Positions 24,748-33,700 of a DNA stretch of 64,000 nucleotides are shown one piece after another. The translations under genes were made by a program, and so were the position numbers. A model generated the notes under the pieces. That model was given only the letters and a program-made list of their open reading frames with translations. It was not told the origin of the DNA and made no database searches. Position 1 is the stretch's first letter. Each line of letters starts with the position of its first letter. Origin of the DNA: Cyanobacteria bacterium OH_CBrB_359 (GTDB lineage Bacteria > Cyanobacteriota > Vampirovibrionia > Gastranaerophilales > Gastranaerophilaceae); the NCBI GenBank assembly GCA_023433065.1, contig JAEZET010000001.1:365336-429335 (forward strand), in the 5' to 3' direction.

Positions 24748-26154
24748 TTATCTAAAAATCAAAGATAATCCTGCTTTAATGTAATTCGTAAGCTCAGCAA
24801 AAGACGATATTCCTAAAAGTTTTTTTATTATGTAAGACGGCCTTAAATAAAATCTTTTCATAGCAAGTTTGTGAAATTCCATAACTCTTTCTCTTGAAAG
24901 GTAATGAGTATTTACACTCGGATAGTAGTATGCGCTTTTATAAGTCGATTCATCATCCAAATCACCAAGTTTATTTTCTATTACATAATCAAAAAATCTT
25001 GAACCAGGCAGAACCGTTGCTGTATAAAAGCTTACAAAGTCACTGTCAAGCTCAATTGCAAAATCTATTGTCTTTTTAATATCTTCTTCAGTTTCCCAAG
25101 GCAGCCCCAATACAAAATAATTATAAATTTTTATTTTGGCTTTTTTAAATATTTGAACAGTCTCTTTTGCCTGCGAAAGGGTAATTTTTTTGCCCATTTT
25201 ATTTAAAATATCCTGAGAACCACTCTCAACACCTATGGAAACAAGCCTGCATCCGGCCTTATACATAAGTTTTGCAAGTTCAAAATCCGCAGTATCCGCC
25301 CTTGTGTTAGAGCTCCAGATAACCTTTAAGCCTGAATCTATTATGGTATTACATAAATCAACAACCCACTGCCTGTTTAAATTAAAAATATCCGACCAAA
25401 AAATAAAGTTATTGATTTTATATTTCTCAACACACTCTCTCATCTCTGCAACAATGTTTTCAGGGCTTCTAAGCCTTACTTTTTTACCTGAAACGGGAGT
25501 CGCCAGGCAGAAAAAACAATGGAAAGGACAACCTCTTGCAACTTTGATTATTGCCTGCATTTTGTTGTTATCCGGTCTTTTGAATAAAGTGTTATCAACT
25601 AAATCTCTTGCAGGAAAAAGCAGTTCGTCCAGATTATCGATAAAAGGTCTGTCATCATTATTTACAGGTATATTCTCAGCTCTATACGTTAGACCCAAAA
25701 TATCTTTATATTCTTTGCCTTCTAATATTTCTTTAAATGTATATTCACTTTCGCCCCTTATAATCAAATCAATATAAGAATGCTTTTCCAGAATTTCTTT
25801 ATTATAAGTTAAGAAGTAAGCCCCTATCACAACGGTTATAATATCAGGATTAACTTCCTTGGCTGTTTGAACTGCCTTTAAATCATTTTTCAAACTGGGT
25901 GTGGCAACGTTAAGCAAAATATAATCAGGCTCAAATTCTTCTAAATCTTTCCTTAAGTCGTCAAGAGATTCATTTTTAATGCTGTAGTCTTTAATCTTGC
26001 ACTCAAACCCCAGCTTTTTTGCTATAGCCCCAAGGTACATTAACTCCGTTGGCGGCAAAGGAGGAATTACCATAAGCTCTTTGACTGGCTGCTGGCATCT
26101 GCCCTCTCTATTCATGACCTCAGAAGGAGGATAAACTAAAAATACTTTCTTCAT
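24748..26154 (-). CDS. B12-binding domain radical SAM protein
   Basis: The protein has an N-terminal cobalamin-binding Rossmann domain ('VFLVYPPSEVMNREGR' at the start, 'PDYILLNVATPSL') and a radical SAM barrel with the cluster motif Cys-x3-Cys-x2-Cys in 'VARGCPFHCFFCLATP' (about 195-210). 'GCRLVSIGVESGSQDILNKM' and 'IKIYNYFVLGLPWETEEDIK' are typical barrel elements. Members methylate or rearrange unreactive carbons in lipids or cofactors; the substrate is unknown. TATAAT lies about 12 bp before the ATG, so the leader is short. A GTG 30 bp upstream is a possible alternative start. Confidence 0.88.
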   Translation of the reverse strand: MKKVFLVYPPSEVMNREGRCQQPVKELMVIPPLPPTELMYLGAIAKKLGFECKIKDYSIKNESLDDLRKDLEEFEPDYILLNVATPSLKNDLKAVQTAKEVNPDIITVVIGAYFLTYNKEILEKHSYIDLIIRGESEYTFKEILEGKEYKDILGLTYRAENIPVNNDDRPFIDNLDELLFPARDLVDNTLFKRPDNNKMQAIIKVARGCPFHCFFCLATPVSGKKVRLRSPENIVAEMRECVEKYKINNFIFWSDIFNLNRQWVVDLCNTIIDSGLKVIWSSNTRADTADFELAKLMYKAGCRLVSIGVESGSQDILNKMGKKITLSQAKETVQIFKKAKIKIYNYFVLGLPWETEEDIKKTIDFAIELDSDFVSFYTATVLPGSRFFDYVIENKLGDLDDESTYKSAYYYPSVNTHYLSRERVMEFHKLAMKRFYLRPSYIIKKLLGISSFAELTNYIKAGLSLIFR

Positions 26155-26403
26155 ACTAATAATTTTATTATAAAACCTCTCCACTATAAAATATTAATTA
26201 AAATTAAGTTTTATTACTGATTGTAAACACGAATTTTGTCATATACAGCAAGGATTTTAGCGATATTAAAAAAATATTTTGTCAATTTCTGCCGCTAAAA
26301 ACTCTTTATTAAAATAACAAAATAAAATTACTCAAAACCCAATCCAGATAAGGGTTTAGAGACAGGCGAAAGTGAAAGTTAGTTGTGGAAAGGTAGGTCT
26401 AGT

Positions 26404-27126
26404 ATGACAGGAATTGGAGCATGCGCATTAGCATCAAGTCAAGGTGTATATCAAGATGCACGCAAACAGGTATTGGCGAAAAAAATTTATCCGGGACCAA
26501 ATTACCCCGGACCATATTATCCCAGACCATTTTATCCTGGGCTATTTTACCCGGGATTAGTTTCTCCTCTATTATTATGGGCATTAACACTTAAAAAAAA
26601 TAAACAGCCCGTTGAGAATAATGATGTATTAATCCAAAAAGAAACAGAAAAAGCTAAAAATGATTTAGCTCACGGAATCTTAGGCGCAGGTGTTGTAGCC
26701 GGGTTAGCTAAAAGTAAAGTATTTAAAAAAGCTCCTTTTGATTTAATAAAAGAAAGCCCGAAACAATTAAAAGAAATGGCTGAATCTGCTATCAAAAATA
26801 TTGAAGCAAAAGGATCAACCGTTTCATTCAAACAAGCTGGCGATGCCGTTAAAAATGCTGGCAAACAGATAAAAGAAGCTGTTACAGGTCCAAATATTAA
26901 GAAATTAGTTGATAAAATTAAAGATGCAATTAAACCTCTTGCAGAAAAAGTAGCGAACGCAACTAAAAAAGTTATTAATCCTGAAGTAATCGAAAAAATT
27001 ACAAGAGCTGTCAAAAATAATAAATCTTTAATTATCAAAGTAGGCGGCGGTGCTCTTCTGGCAATTATCGCTATACATCACGCATTTAAAGCAGGTAAAA
27101 TCGAACAGAAATACGAACAAGCGTAA
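26404..27126 (+). CDS. Hypothetical protein with a Tyr-Pro-Gly repeat and C-terminal membrane helix
   Basis: The 240-residue protein starts at the ATG behind GGTAGG. Residues 29-52 are a run of short Tyr-Pro repeats (YPGPNYPGPYYPRPFYPG and more). A polar helical region with amphipathic 'KIKDAIKPLAEKVANATKKV' follows, and a hydrophobic segment ('VGGGALLAIIAIHHAFKAG') lies near the C-terminus. No family was recognised. The repeat is of the type found in flexible surface or assembly-prone segments. It is monocistronic, with a leader that can form a small AAACCC/GGGTTT hairpin (26335-26361). Confidence 0.65.
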   Translation: MTGIGACALASSQGVYQDARKQVLAKKIYPGPNYPGPYYPRPFYPGLFYPGLVSPLLLWALTLKKNKQPVENNDVLIQKETEKAKNDLAHGILGAGVVAGLAKSKVFKKAPFDLIKESPKQLKEMAESAIKNIEAKGSTVSFKQAGDAVKNAGKQIKEAVTGPNIKKLVDKIKDAIKPLAEKVANATKKVINPEVIEKITRAVKNNKSLIIKVGGGALLAIIAIHHAFKAGKIEQKYEQA

Positions 27127-27226
27127 CTATAATAGACCATTCTAAATTGAGTCATAATTCCTCAGGGACAAACAATTGTTATAATTGTTGTCCCATTTTT
27201 ATTAAAAATCCTGTTATAATACTAAA

Positions 27227-27862
27227 ATGAGATACAAAAGCATATTCAACAGAAAATGTAAAATAACATTTATAAGACACGGTTCAACTATCTACAGCGA
27301 AGAAAACAGACTTCTTGATGGTGAAAATTATCCGCCACTGAATGAAAACGGCAGAATGGAAATGGAAAAAATTTCCAACTGGGTTGTACAAAAAGGTCTT
27401 AAAATTGATAAAATTTATGCAAGTCCCGCTTTAAGAAGCATTCAAAGCGCAAGAATTTTGTCAAAAGCTTGCAAGCAGGATTTTGAAATTATTGACGCTT
27501 TAAAAAGTAAAAAAGCAGGAAAATGGAGCGGGCTGACATTTGAGCAAATTGAAACTAAATACCCCGAAATGCTTGAACAATATCGAAAAGATCCTGAAAA
27601 CTACTGGGCAAGTGAAGGCGAAACAACCAGTGAATTAAATAAAAGAACAGCGGAAACCATTGAAAATATAATAAAAGAAAATATTGGAAACAGATTGATA
27701 ATATTGACTCACGGGGAAATAATACAAGCCGCAATTAAAAATGCACTCGAGATTCCCGGCAAAAATCAATTTAAAGTTTATATTCCTACAGGAAGTGCGA
27801 CCCAGATAAGTTACTATTCAGACTGGGCAAGCCTGATATATTCTGCTTATCTTCCTCTTTAA
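27227..27862 (+). CDS. Histidine phosphatase family protein (phosphoglycerate mutase-like)
   Basis: The 211-residue protein has the catalytic 'ITFIRHGSTIYSEENRLLDG' (14-33), 'IYASPALRSIQSARIL' with the second arginine, the proton donor Glu region 'GKWSGLTFEQIETKYPE' and 'ILTHGEIIQAAI' with the second histidine near 160. Family members remove phosphate from small molecules, sugars or cobalamin intermediates; which one is open. Its last 4 bp overlap the convergent rsmI stop. The start follows the previous gene by 100 bp. Confidence 0.88.
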   Translation: MRYKSIFNRKCKITFIRHGSTIYSEENRLLDGENYPPLNENGRMEMEKISNWVVQKGLKIDKIYASPALRSIQSARILSKACKQDFEIIDALKSKKAGKWSGLTFEQIETKYPEMLEQYRKDPENYWASEGETTSELNKRTAETIENIIKENIGNRLIILTHGEIIQAAIKNALEIPGKNQFKVYIPTGSATQISYYSDWASLIYSAYLPL

Positions 27863-28680
27863 TTAATTTGAAGGCTTAATTTATAAATCTTATTTTTATT
27901 CAAAGAAAATAAAGATGAAACTATCTTTGAAATATCCTTGTCAGAAAAACCTTCTGATTTGAGTGTTTTAATTTTTTGCAAAATTTCAGAATCCTCAATA
28001 GAAGATTCCTCTTGAGCATAAATCATAGCAACAATTTCGCCTTTTAATGAGTGTGTTTCATAGTATTTTATTATGTTGTAGACGCTATCAATTTTAATTT
28101 CTTCATAAATTTTTGTAAGTTCTCTCCCTATACAAACCATTGCATTTTCGCCAAAAAATTCCTGAATGTTATTTAACGTTGAAATGAGCCTGTTTGCGGA
28201 CTCATAGAAAACTGTGTTTTGCATTTTAAATTTGTTAAATAATTTTTCCTGCTCAGCTTTTGTCCTCGGTATAAAACCGACAAAACTGAAAATTTCAGTT
28301 TTTCTCGGAACAGCAGCCAAAAATGTACTTATAGCACTAGGACCGGGAATAGAATTAATTTTTACACTGTTTTTATTAAGTTCATTAATCAAAATCCCAC
28401 CAGGGTCTGATATTCCCGGAGTTCCGGCATCAGATACAAGAGCTACTGATTTGCCTGATTTTAAAAGAGTAATTACTTTTTCACATCTTTGTTTTTCATT
28501 GAATTTATGGTAATCAAACAAGTTTGCAGAAATTTCATACTTGTCCAAAAGCTTCTTTGTGACTCTTGTGTCTTCACAGGCAATATAGTCGACCAAAGAT
28601 AAAACTTTAATCGCCCTGTAGGTTATATCCTCAAGATTACCTATAGGTGTTGCCACAATGTAGAAATCGCCGTTTTTCAT
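27859..28680 (-). CDS. rsmI: 16S rRNA (cytidine(1402)-2'-O)-methyltransferase
   Basis: The 273-residue protein has the tetrapyrrole-methylase-like fold of RsmI: 'FYIVATPIGNLEDITYRAIK' at the start, 'YIACEDTRVTKKLL', 'SVALVSDAGTPGISDPG' near 80 and 'SAISTFLAAV'. It methylates the ribose of C1402 in the decoding centre using SAM. The start shares one base with the stop of the STAS gene upstream, which implies translational coupling. The C-terminus overlaps the convergent phosphatase by 4 bp. Confidence 0.95.
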   Translation of the reverse strand: MKNGDFYIVATPIGNLEDITYRAIKVLSLVDYIACEDTRVTKKLLDKYEISANLFDYHKFNEKQRCEKVITLLKSGKSVALVSDAGTPGISDPGGILINELNKNSVKINSIPGPSAISTFLAAVPRKTEIFSFVGFIPRTKAEQEKLFNKFKMQNTVFYESANRLISTLNNIQEFFGENAMVCIGRELTKIYEEIKIDSVYNIIKYYETHSLKGEIVAMIYAQEESSIEDSEILQKIKTLKSEGFSDKDISKIVSSLFSLNKNKIYKLSLQIN

Positions 28681-28976
28681 CAGTTTAATTTTAACCTTTT
28701 TGAAATAAAAATAGGATTCGTCATTAAATTAGAAAAAGTCTTATATAAACCTGTGACTTCAAGCATTTGCAGAATTTCAGGCTTAGCGTTTTCTATTCTG
28801 AATTTTTTATTATTAAGTAGAGCAATTTTTTGCAAATCAAGAAGGGTTTTTATATCTTTTAGTTCAATATAGTCAATATTCATAAAATCAATGACGACCT
28901 CTTCGCCCGAGTCATTAATGAAATTATCAGGAAATCTACTATCCTTAAACAGTTTAAGTGCCTTAATTTTATGCAC
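28680..28976 (-). CDS. STAS domain-like protein
   Basis: The 98-residue protein has the order and spacing of a STAS domain: 'EEVVIDFMNIDYIELKDIKT' (25-44), 'KFRIENAKPEILQMLEVTGL' and 'FISKR'. The serine that anti-anti-sigma factors use for phosphorylation is not seen in the D-Y-I-E-L-K loop, so a phospho-switch is unlikely. It could bind a partner by other means. It overlaps rsmI by one base (TGATG), an unexpected pairing of a signalling fold with a ribosome methylase. Confidence 0.65.
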   Translation of the reverse strand: MHKIKALKLFKDSRFPDNFINDSGEEVVIDFMNIDYIELKDIKTLLDLQKIALLNNKKFRIENAKPEILQMLEVTGLYKTFSNLMTNPIFISKRLKLN

Positions 28977-29141
28977 TTTTGCCTCCTATACTCCACAAAT
29001 ACATTATACAACAATTTGTTGCACAACATATCCTATATTAATATTAAATAGGATTTATGACAAGTACCTTATCGTATAAATTATTAAGAATATAAGAACA
29101 TTCAAAAAATATGATGCTTAATATATAAATAGTAATGACCG

Positions 29142-29798
29142 TCAGAACTCAAACCCCAGATTTTTTGCATCTTCTGTTACTTGCGATTTTATAATCTGCT
29201 GTGTATTAGCAAGCCGTTCCTGCTCTTCGGGGTTCAATTGCTCACCCATAAGATATCTCTCAACCAAATCAGCAGAATCCGAATAAAGCCCCATAATGGC
29301 ATTTGACATTTCATTTAGTCCGGCATATAACATTGTGCCATCAGCTTTGCCTGCTTCATTGTCAAGGCCGTCTGCCATATAATTTATAAAAGCTTCTTCT
29401 TCTTTTGAAATAAATCCGTCACCATCAAAATCCATGCTCTTTGCAAGAAGTTCATTCATTCGCTGTGAAATTTGTTTTTCTTCGTCTGAAAGCTTACCAT
29501 ATGCAAGTTCCGTATTTTTAACAGTAATGTCGTCTATAGCTTTTGTGTATTCTTCGATGGATGTTTGGCCGTCACCGTTTCCGTATTCTTTGTCATATAT
29601 TTTTAAAGTCTCATCAGCATATGCGGTTGCAGCATTTTTTATTTTTTGCTCCTTACAAAAAAGATAAGACGAAGAAGAATATTTAACAGGCTTTTTTATT
29701 GCATCCGGATCCGATTTCAAGTCTTCTATTGAACTTTTTGCTGCATTTCTGGCTTTACCCAGATAATTAAAATTGAATATATCCCCAAAACTAGTCAT
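29142..29798 (-). CDS. EF-hand calcium-binding domain protein
   Basis: The 218-residue protein carries two EF-hand loops: 'DKEYGNGDGQTSIEEY' (about 73-88) and 'DFDGDGFISKEE' (about 122-133), the second with all liganding positions filled. The rest is helical and charged and the N-terminus is 'MTSFGDIFNFNYLG' without a signal peptide. EF-hand proteins are uncommon in bacteria; in this lineage they may sense calcium or buffer it. It is monocistronic. No enzymatic domain is visible. Confidence 0.75.
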   Translation of the reverse strand: MTSFGDIFNFNYLGKARNAAKSSIEDLKSDPDAIKKPVKYSSSSYLFCKEQKIKNAATAYADETLKIYDKEYGNGDGQTSIEEYTKAIDDITVKNTELAYGKLSDEEKQISQRMNELLAKSMDFDGDGFISKEEEAFINYMADGLDNEAGKADGTMLYAGLNEMSNAIMGLYSDSADLVERYLMGEQLNPEEQERLANTQQIIKSQVTEDAKNLGFEF

Positions 29799-29903
29799 TA
29801 TAATCCCCCAAAATATTCCTTTTAAAAAGTGTTATATCTATATAAAAAATATTTCGCAAATAAAATTGACTTTTACATTAAGTTTTTATTCACAAAATAA
29901 AAA

Positions 29904-29922
29904 GCGATGTTTAAAACATCGC
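29904..29922 (-). terminator. Terminator after the AMIN-domain gene
   Basis: GCGATGTTT (29904-29912) and AAACATCGC (29914-29922) form a near-perfect stem that, read on the minus strand, is followed by TTTTTATTTTG. It lies 29 bp after the stop of the AMIN-domain gene. Confidence 0.7.
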
Positions 29923-29950
29923 AATAATATGTTGAGTATCGTCTAACTTT

Positions 29951-31144
29951 TTATCTTGTATATTGAACTTTTTTTATGTTAGATTTCAGCTCATTTGCAA
30001 GGTCTTCTCTACCGTTTCTTTCATAAATCTGAGCCATAGACTCTAAAAATTTCATGCCATCAATATTTTTTACAGCTCCTCTTGAAGAAGGTGCAGCAGT
30101 TCTTGCCTGTTGAGATGTAGGAATCGGTGCTTTTTTAGGAGCTATCGGCCTTGAAATCATATTGCTGTTTGCTGCCATATTATTTGGGGGTCTTTTGGCA
30201 ATAATATTTTTATTGTGAACAGCCGAAGCCTGAGAAATTCTTTTCATCGGCAGACCGCTTATTTGAGATGTATAAGGATTTCTCTGACTGTTTTGATACG
30301 ATTTTATTCCATAGTTTATTGACGGTACGGATTTTTCTGATACAGGAAGTTTTCTGTTTTCTAAAGCTGTCAAACTATTATTAAGACTAAGTTCATCTCT
30401 CATCTCAAGCTCTTTTTCTTTTAAGCTTTGAGATAATCCCACTTTGATTTCATTGTCTTTTGAAGGCTGCATAGCTTTTAGACCTAATAAGATTATCAAA
30501 AAGAACATGGAGCCGAATGCAAGATATTTTTTATCTAACCTAAGGATATATTTTATAATTTTTTTAACCAGAGGAAGAGAATCTCTTGCGGCTGAAACTG
30601 CAAGTGTTCCGGCTGTTTTAAACATGCTTTCAGGTTCGTTATCTTCGTAAACGTCACTTCTATCATAAACAGGAGCATAAGTTTGAACAGGAGCGTTTAA
30701 ATCAATTTGCTCTTTAGGTGTTGTATCTGCCTGAAGAGCTGTATCCGTATTTAGCGGAGTTAAAGGTTCAAAGCTTACATTGCTGGCTGCTATATTTCGA
30801 CCTTGCATTAAAATTCTTGTAGAATTATCACCTAAAGGCTGTATTATAACACTTCCTACTTCAGGTACATCGTTATAAACAGTTCCGACTGATTCAGATG
30901 GAATCATTCCCTCAAGATCTAAATAAATCTCATCTTGCGATTCGACAACTTTTCTAACTTGTGCGGCTTTATCACTTTTTAATACAATCGAATAACCGTT
31001 ATCCGAACTTTTGATTTCAACATTTGATAAAACAGCACTGTTTGGATTAACTTCCGCATGTGAAATTAAAGCTGTAAAACAAAACACAAAAATTAATGTT
31101 GTCATTTTTTTAGCTATAGCGGCAATACTCACTTTTTTTCTCAT
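29951..31144 (-). CDS. AMIN domain-containing membrane protein
   Basis: The 397-residue protein has an N-terminal signal sequence (about 12-30), then an AMIN-like beta domain (about 38-125: 'AVLSNVEIKSSDNGYSIVLK', 'EIYLDLEG', 'STRILMQGRN'). A linker and a membrane helix ('YLAFGSMFFLIILLGLKAM', near 205-223) follow, then a proline- and serine-rich tail with 'ARTAAPSSRGAVKNI'. AMIN domains bind peptidoglycan or guide secretin and amidase proteins to the envelope and are abundant in Cyanobacteria. The tail is probably cytosolic. Partner unknown; monocistronic. Confidence 0.75.
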   Translation of the reverse strand: MRKKVSIAAIAKKMTTLIFVFCFTALISHAEVNPNSAVLSNVEIKSSDNGYSIVLKSDKAAQVRKVVESQDEIYLDLEGMIPSESVGTVYNDVPEVGSVIIQPLGDNSTRILMQGRNIAASNVSFEPLTPLNTDTALQADTTPKEQIDLNAPVQTYAPVYDRSDVYEDNEPESMFKTAGTLAVSAARDSLPLVKKIIKYILRLDKKYLAFGSMFFLIILLGLKAMQPSKDNEIKVGLSQSLKEKELEMRDELSLNNSLTALENRKLPVSEKSVPSINYGIKSYQNSQRNPYTSQISGLPMKRISQASAVHNKNIIAKRPPNNMAANSNMISRPIAPKKAPIPTSQQARTAAPSSRGAVKNIDGMKFLESMAQIYERNGREDLANELKSNIKKVQYTR

Positions 31145-31236
31145 ATACCTCTTACCCCACGGGACTCACTCAACTTATAGGTAAAGCATAATTCTTTTGC
31201 TAAACAAATACATCAACCGTTAGGTTTAACATTCGA

Positions 31237-31256
31237 TATAGACCATATGGTCTATA
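31237..31256. promoter_or_regulatory. Perfect 20-bp palindrome, operator-like
   Basis: TATAGACCATATGGTCTATA lies in the space between the divergent AMIN-domain and GH13-like genes, about 70 bp upstream of the -35 box of the latter. A perfect dyad with an AGACC/GGTCT core is typical of sites for dimeric repressors such as TetR-type proteins. No such regulator is adjacent. Confidence 0.45.
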
Positions 31257-31303
31257 TAATTTCATCTTTTTCTAAAACAAAGTTAATATTGTCTTCCAAG
31301 ATT

Positions 31304-31332
31304 TTGGCAGAAATGCTAGAATAGGGTATAAT
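31304..31332 (+). promoter_or_regulatory. Promoter of the GH13-like gene
   Basis: TTGGCA (31304-31309) and a perfect TATAAT (31327-31332) are 17 bp apart. Transcription should begin near 31339, 16 bp before the start codon, with CAGGAGAG in between. Confidence 0.65.
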
Positions 31333-31354
31333 TCTAAGCCAACAGGAGAGAGTA

Positions 31355-33640
31355 ATGTTTCGTTTCATCAAAAAACCCGCATCAAAACAAGACCAAAAAA
31401 TAAATTTACACTACAAAAAATTAAAAGAATTGTATAAGTATAAAGAGCTTTCTGAAGAGAGAAAAGAGTTTTTAAAGGAAAAAATTACAAAATACGGTTA
31501 CCTGCCATACCCACACATAAAAGCTCTTGAGGAATTATCTCCTGCTGAAGTTTTATACGGGCTTGAGATAAAATGGAGCTTAAATAACACATTTCATAAT
31601 AACTATTTTAAGTTTGACAACGACAAAATAAGCCCGGTCGTAAGGGCTGGTTATACAAATTCCAACTGGATAAAAAGAGAACAGCACGATATTAAACTTA
31701 TAAACCTTGCGGCACTAGGTGATGGTAACAAGTCCCATGACATAAGCAGATTTATTGATTGGCTTAAACAATTATTAATTCTCCCTTCAGGAAACAAACA
31801 AAAAAATATTTTATCAACAACAATATATCTGGTGCCTTTTCATCCAAGAGAATTTGGCTGTGCCTACCTCCCAACAAGCACAGGAGTAAGTGCAAACCTC
31901 GAAGATAAAGAGATTAAAGAAACACTGGGTATTGATGTAAAAGAACAGGTAAAATTATTCTCAACTCTCGCCCAACTTGCGGGTCATCCGGTAATGTATG
32001 ATGTTCTTCCTCAAACAGGACGATACTCCAAACTTATTTTATCAAATCCTCAGGTGGCGAGATGGTTTGATATAAAACATCTCATAAAAGAAATTGAAAG
32101 CCTAACCGACTCAATAGCACCTAAATTAAATGATGAATTTGACCCTGAGGATGTTGAAATAATAAAAACCATATATAAAAATACTTTAAAAAGCGGTTCA
32201 AATGATTTAAGCGAATTCTATAGGACCATTTATAACCGGTTTGATGAAGAGCTTCTTGAAAGAAAGAAAAATCTCTCAAATCAAATGATGACAAGAGCAG
32301 AACAAAATAAAATTCATAAAAGAGTCAAAGATATTATTACTCAAACTCATAATATTAAGTCAAATAAAATATTAACAGAAGATGACATAACCCAGCCCGG
32401 AGCAACTATCCAAAACCTTATTAAAAACGGACTTTGGCCGGCACCCGGAGGAGCTTGGTGCTCTGCAGGGGTTCCCGTTTTTGATAAAATGTCAGAATGC
32501 GGCAGTTATCCAATATTTAAGCACTTTGATTTTGAAGGGAATGACGTCACTCATTTTGCCAATCTTGATTGCCAGACACCATTTTATTATGTATTTCTTG
32601 AAACCGGAGAATACAACTCTCAAGTTATCGATCTTTGGATTGAGACTTTAAGAGATTTACAGCAAACATATAACTTCGACGGCATAAGAGTCGATCACAT
32701 AGACCATGTTGTAGATGAACTTTCTGAAAGAGATAAAACTCCCATAAGCTATAGAGCTCCAAGAGTAGTTCTTTCCAAATCAAATAAAGCATTAAAAAAC
32801 AAGACAAAACATTTTGCAGCACTTGCAGAATATATGCTGGGCGGACATTATTACAAAGAATATCATAAGGATATGCTCTTTGATATTCTCTGGGGAGATG
32901 ACATAATTGCGCAGTACACAAAAACTCCTCTCGAAATTGTAAGCAACAATCAGGATTTACAAGATTATAATGAGTCAAATCCTAATTCAGAACCGCTTTC
33001 AATAATAAAAGCCTACAATAATCAGGATGGTGAATTCAGGGCAATAGACCAATATCCTGGGCAACTCGGAGAAAAAGGAGCTTTATTTAAGTGGTTTAAA
33101 TATAAATTCCTTCCGGGCGGAAAAAATGCTCAAAGACCTTCTCTATACATAGATGGGGATGAGTCCTTCACTCAAAAGGGGATTGAAGGTACTATAGGTG
33201 CTGAAATTTCACTTATGAGAGAAAAAAATTATGATTTCTTTAATAAATTTGATGCCATAAGAAGATTTGCATTAAATTGCGAGCTTACCACAGACGGTGA
33301 AGCCCAAATTATAATACAAGAAGATGACGGTTTTGTAAGCTGGATGATATCAAAAAATCCGATTAAAGAATCTTTGCTTGTAGTCGCAAATTTCATATAT
33401 CCTACAGAAAAAGTCTCAATTCAAAAAGAAGACGGAACTATGGATTGCACCACTAAAAAAGGAAAGGCCGTAAAAGATAAAACAATACAGGTTCCGGGAG
33501 ATTACAAAATAACCTCCGAATATGTATATGACGATGAAAAAACTGAATTTGTCGAAATACCAATAGAAAACGAAGACGGTAGCTTACACTTTGAAAAACT
33601 TACCCCGGGTGAGTTCAAAATATACAAACTGTTAAGATAG
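31355..33640 (+). CDS. Alpha-amylase (GH13)-like family protein
   Basis: The 761-residue protein shows GH13 active-site motifs in its second half: 'NFDGIRVDHIDHVV' (nucleophile Asp, near residue 450), 'ALAEYMLGGHYY' (acid/base Glu, near 490) and 'YNNQDGEFRAID' in place of the usual N-H-D. A C-terminal beta domain follows from about 660. The first 330 residues, with 'YLVPFHPREFGCAYLPTSTG', do not match the classical N-terminal half, so this is a divergent branch. It probably acts on glycogen, sucrose or another alpha-glucan; no signal peptide, hence cytosolic. CAGGAGAG precedes the ATG. Confidence 0.75.
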   Translation: MFRFIKKPASKQDQKINLHYKKLKELYKYKELSEERKEFLKEKITKYGYLPYPHIKALEELSPAEVLYGLEIKWSLNNTFHNNYFKFDNDKISPVVRAGYTNSNWIKREQHDIKLINLAALGDGNKSHDISRFIDWLKQLLILPSGNKQKNILSTTIYLVPFHPREFGCAYLPTSTGVSANLEDKEIKETLGIDVKEQVKLFSTLAQLAGHPVMYDVLPQTGRYSKLILSNPQVARWFDIKHLIKEIESLTDSIAPKLNDEFDPEDVEIIKTIYKNTLKSGSNDLSEFYRTIYNRFDEELLERKKNLSNQMMTRAEQNKIHKRVKDIITQTHNIKSNKILTEDDITQPGATIQNLIKNGLWPAPGGAWCSAGVPVFDKMSECGSYPIFKHFDFEGNDVTHFANLDCQTPFYYVFLETGEYNSQVIDLWIETLRDLQQTYNFDGIRVDHIDHVVDELSERDKTPISYRAPRVVLSKSNKALKNKTKHFAALAEYMLGGHYYKEYHKDMLFDILWGDDIIAQYTKTPLEIVSNNQDLQDYNESNPNSEPLSIIKAYNNQDGEFRAIDQYPGQLGEKGALFKWFKYKFLPGGKNAQRPSLYIDGDESFTQKGIEGTIGAEISLMREKNYDFFNKFDAIRRFALNCELTTDGEAQIIIQEDDGFVSWMISKNPIKESLLVVANFIYPTEKVSIQKEDGTMDCTTKKGKAVKDKTIQVPGDYKITSEYVYDDEKTEFVEIPIENEDGSLHFEKLTPGEFKIYKLLR

Positions 33641-33700
33641 CGCAAAAAAAATCATGTTTTAGCCTTATAAACAATAAATCAGTTAAGAGGAGACATCCTG

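Noticed and set aside
25235..25777. A 180-codon plus-strand frame
   Set aside because: Lies fully antisense to the radical SAM gene and encodes no recognisable protein.
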